The translations under genes and the position numbers were made by a program. The notes beneath the pieces are model-generated. The model searched no databases, was not told the DNA's origin, and saw only the letters and a program-made list of their open reading frames with translations. Positions 5,411 through 5,712 of a stretch of 5,712 nucleotides of DNA are shown here, piece after piece. Positions within the stretch are counted from its first letter, which is position 1. Each line of letters opens with the position of its first letter. The DNA lies in contig CATYEA010000131.1 of NCBI GenBank assembly GCA_958405355.1, forward strand, positions 1 to 5,712, read 5' to 3'. The DNA is from an uncultured Lachnospiraceae bacterium (GTDB taxonomy: Bacteria; Bacillota; Clostridia; Lachnospirales; Lachnospiraceae).

Positions 5411-5712
5411 TCAATGAACATTTTCTTTCATACTATTCGTGATATAAGAAGGTACTTCTTCCTTCGGAATCCCCAGTACATAAGAAAATTCATCACAAAT
5501 CATCTTTTCGGCTTCCTGAAGCATCCGTTCATCGGCTACATGCAGTTTCTTTCCCCGTGCTGTAACCTTTTCACGATGTTCTACCAGCATTTTAATCAAC
5601 TGAATCAGTTCAAAGGTATCTGCCCGGCTGACCATGTCTTTAAAATGCTCTTTCCGAGCGCGTTCATCTTCCATCCATTCTTCATGACTTGCGGAAACCG
5701 AATGAATCTTTT
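5411..5712 (-). CDS. CarD/CdnL-family transcriptional regulator, C-terminal part (5' end cut by window edge)
   Basis: CarD-like proteins bind the RNA polymerase beta subunit through an N-terminal Tudor-like domain and stabilise the open complex at promoters; in Clostridia several copies of varied role are common. Here only the last 99 residues are seen, and the frame stays open to the right edge. The visible part fits the helical CarD C-terminal domain: a tryptophan (the residue before M at 5674), an acidic/basic EDERARKEHF helix, a DTFELIQLIKMLVEHREK helix, the GKKLHVADERMLQEAEKMI segment and a final EFSYVLGIPKEEVPSYI helix. ATG at 5674 is the first methionine in view, but the family pattern extends upstream of it (SHEEW precedes it), so it is probably internal. 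The gene converges on the transporter operon and shares its terminator, with no evident functional link. The call rests on recalled family sequence pattern, not on an alignment. Confidence 0.75.
   Translation of the reverse strand, partial: KIHSVSASHEEWMEDERARKEHFKDMVSRADTFELIQLIKMLVEHREKVTARGKKLHVADERMLQEAEKMICDEFSYVLGIPKEEVPSYITNSMKENVH

Noticed and set aside
1..5712. Mobile elements, CRISPR arrays, tRNA or rRNA genes
   Set aside because: No transposase motifs, terminal repeats with target duplications, regularly spaced repeats or RNA cloverleaf signatures were found. The window is filled by housekeeping and transport genes with short gaps.

Overview
The window looks like chromosomal DNA from an anaerobic Gram-positive of the class Clostridia, plausibly a gut Lachnospiraceae. 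This rests on an Rnf complex gene with CxxCxxCxxxCP iron-sulfur ligands, lipoprotein signal peptides on two extracytoplasmic proteins, strong AGGAGG ribosome binding sites, consensus-like sigma-A promoters, and base composition around the mid-40s percent GC by eye. The genus cannot be fixed from the sequence alone.

Layout, left to right. (1) Positions 1-1213, minus strand: most of rnfC, the NADH-side subunit of the Rnf ferredoxin:NAD+ oxidoreductase. Its C-terminus, and probably the rest of the rnf operon, lie beyond the left edge. (2) Positions 1214-1333: a 120-nt gap with the rnfC leader and a 16-bp, AT-rich, nearly perfect inverted repeat. (3) Positions 1334-2419, minus strand: an ApbE-family lipoprotein (FAD:protein FMN transferase), transcribed toward rnfC. 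(4) Positions 2420-2611: a divergent promoter region with one strong promoter facing each way. (5) Positions 2612-5357, plus strand: a compact three-gene ABC transporter operon (lipoprotein binding protein, permease, ATPase) of the ABC_sub_bind/TrpX type, closed by a strong intrinsic terminator at 5362-5399. (6) Positions 5411-5712, minus strand: the C-terminal part of a CarD/CdnL-like RNA polymerase-binding regulator, converging on the same terminator and cut by the right edge.

Functional reading. The left half is an energy-metabolism module. Rnf couples ferredoxin oxidation and NAD+ reduction to ion export, and its RnfG and RnfD subunits carry FMN attached covalently by ApbE. An apbE placed directly upstream of rnfC therefore makes biochemical sense. 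The right half is a complete importer, probably for an amino acid or another small organic molecule. The substrate cannot be assigned, and the mRNA leader of about 33 nt leaves no room for a T-box or FMN riboswitch.

I found no clearly new biological system. The points most worth a second look are the translation start of the ApbE gene, because its promoter puts the transcript start almost on the only in-frame ATG, and the long inverted repeat overlapping the presumed rnfC promoter. No RNA genes, insertion sequences or CRISPR arrays were seen, and no stretch over 300 bases lacks a gene.
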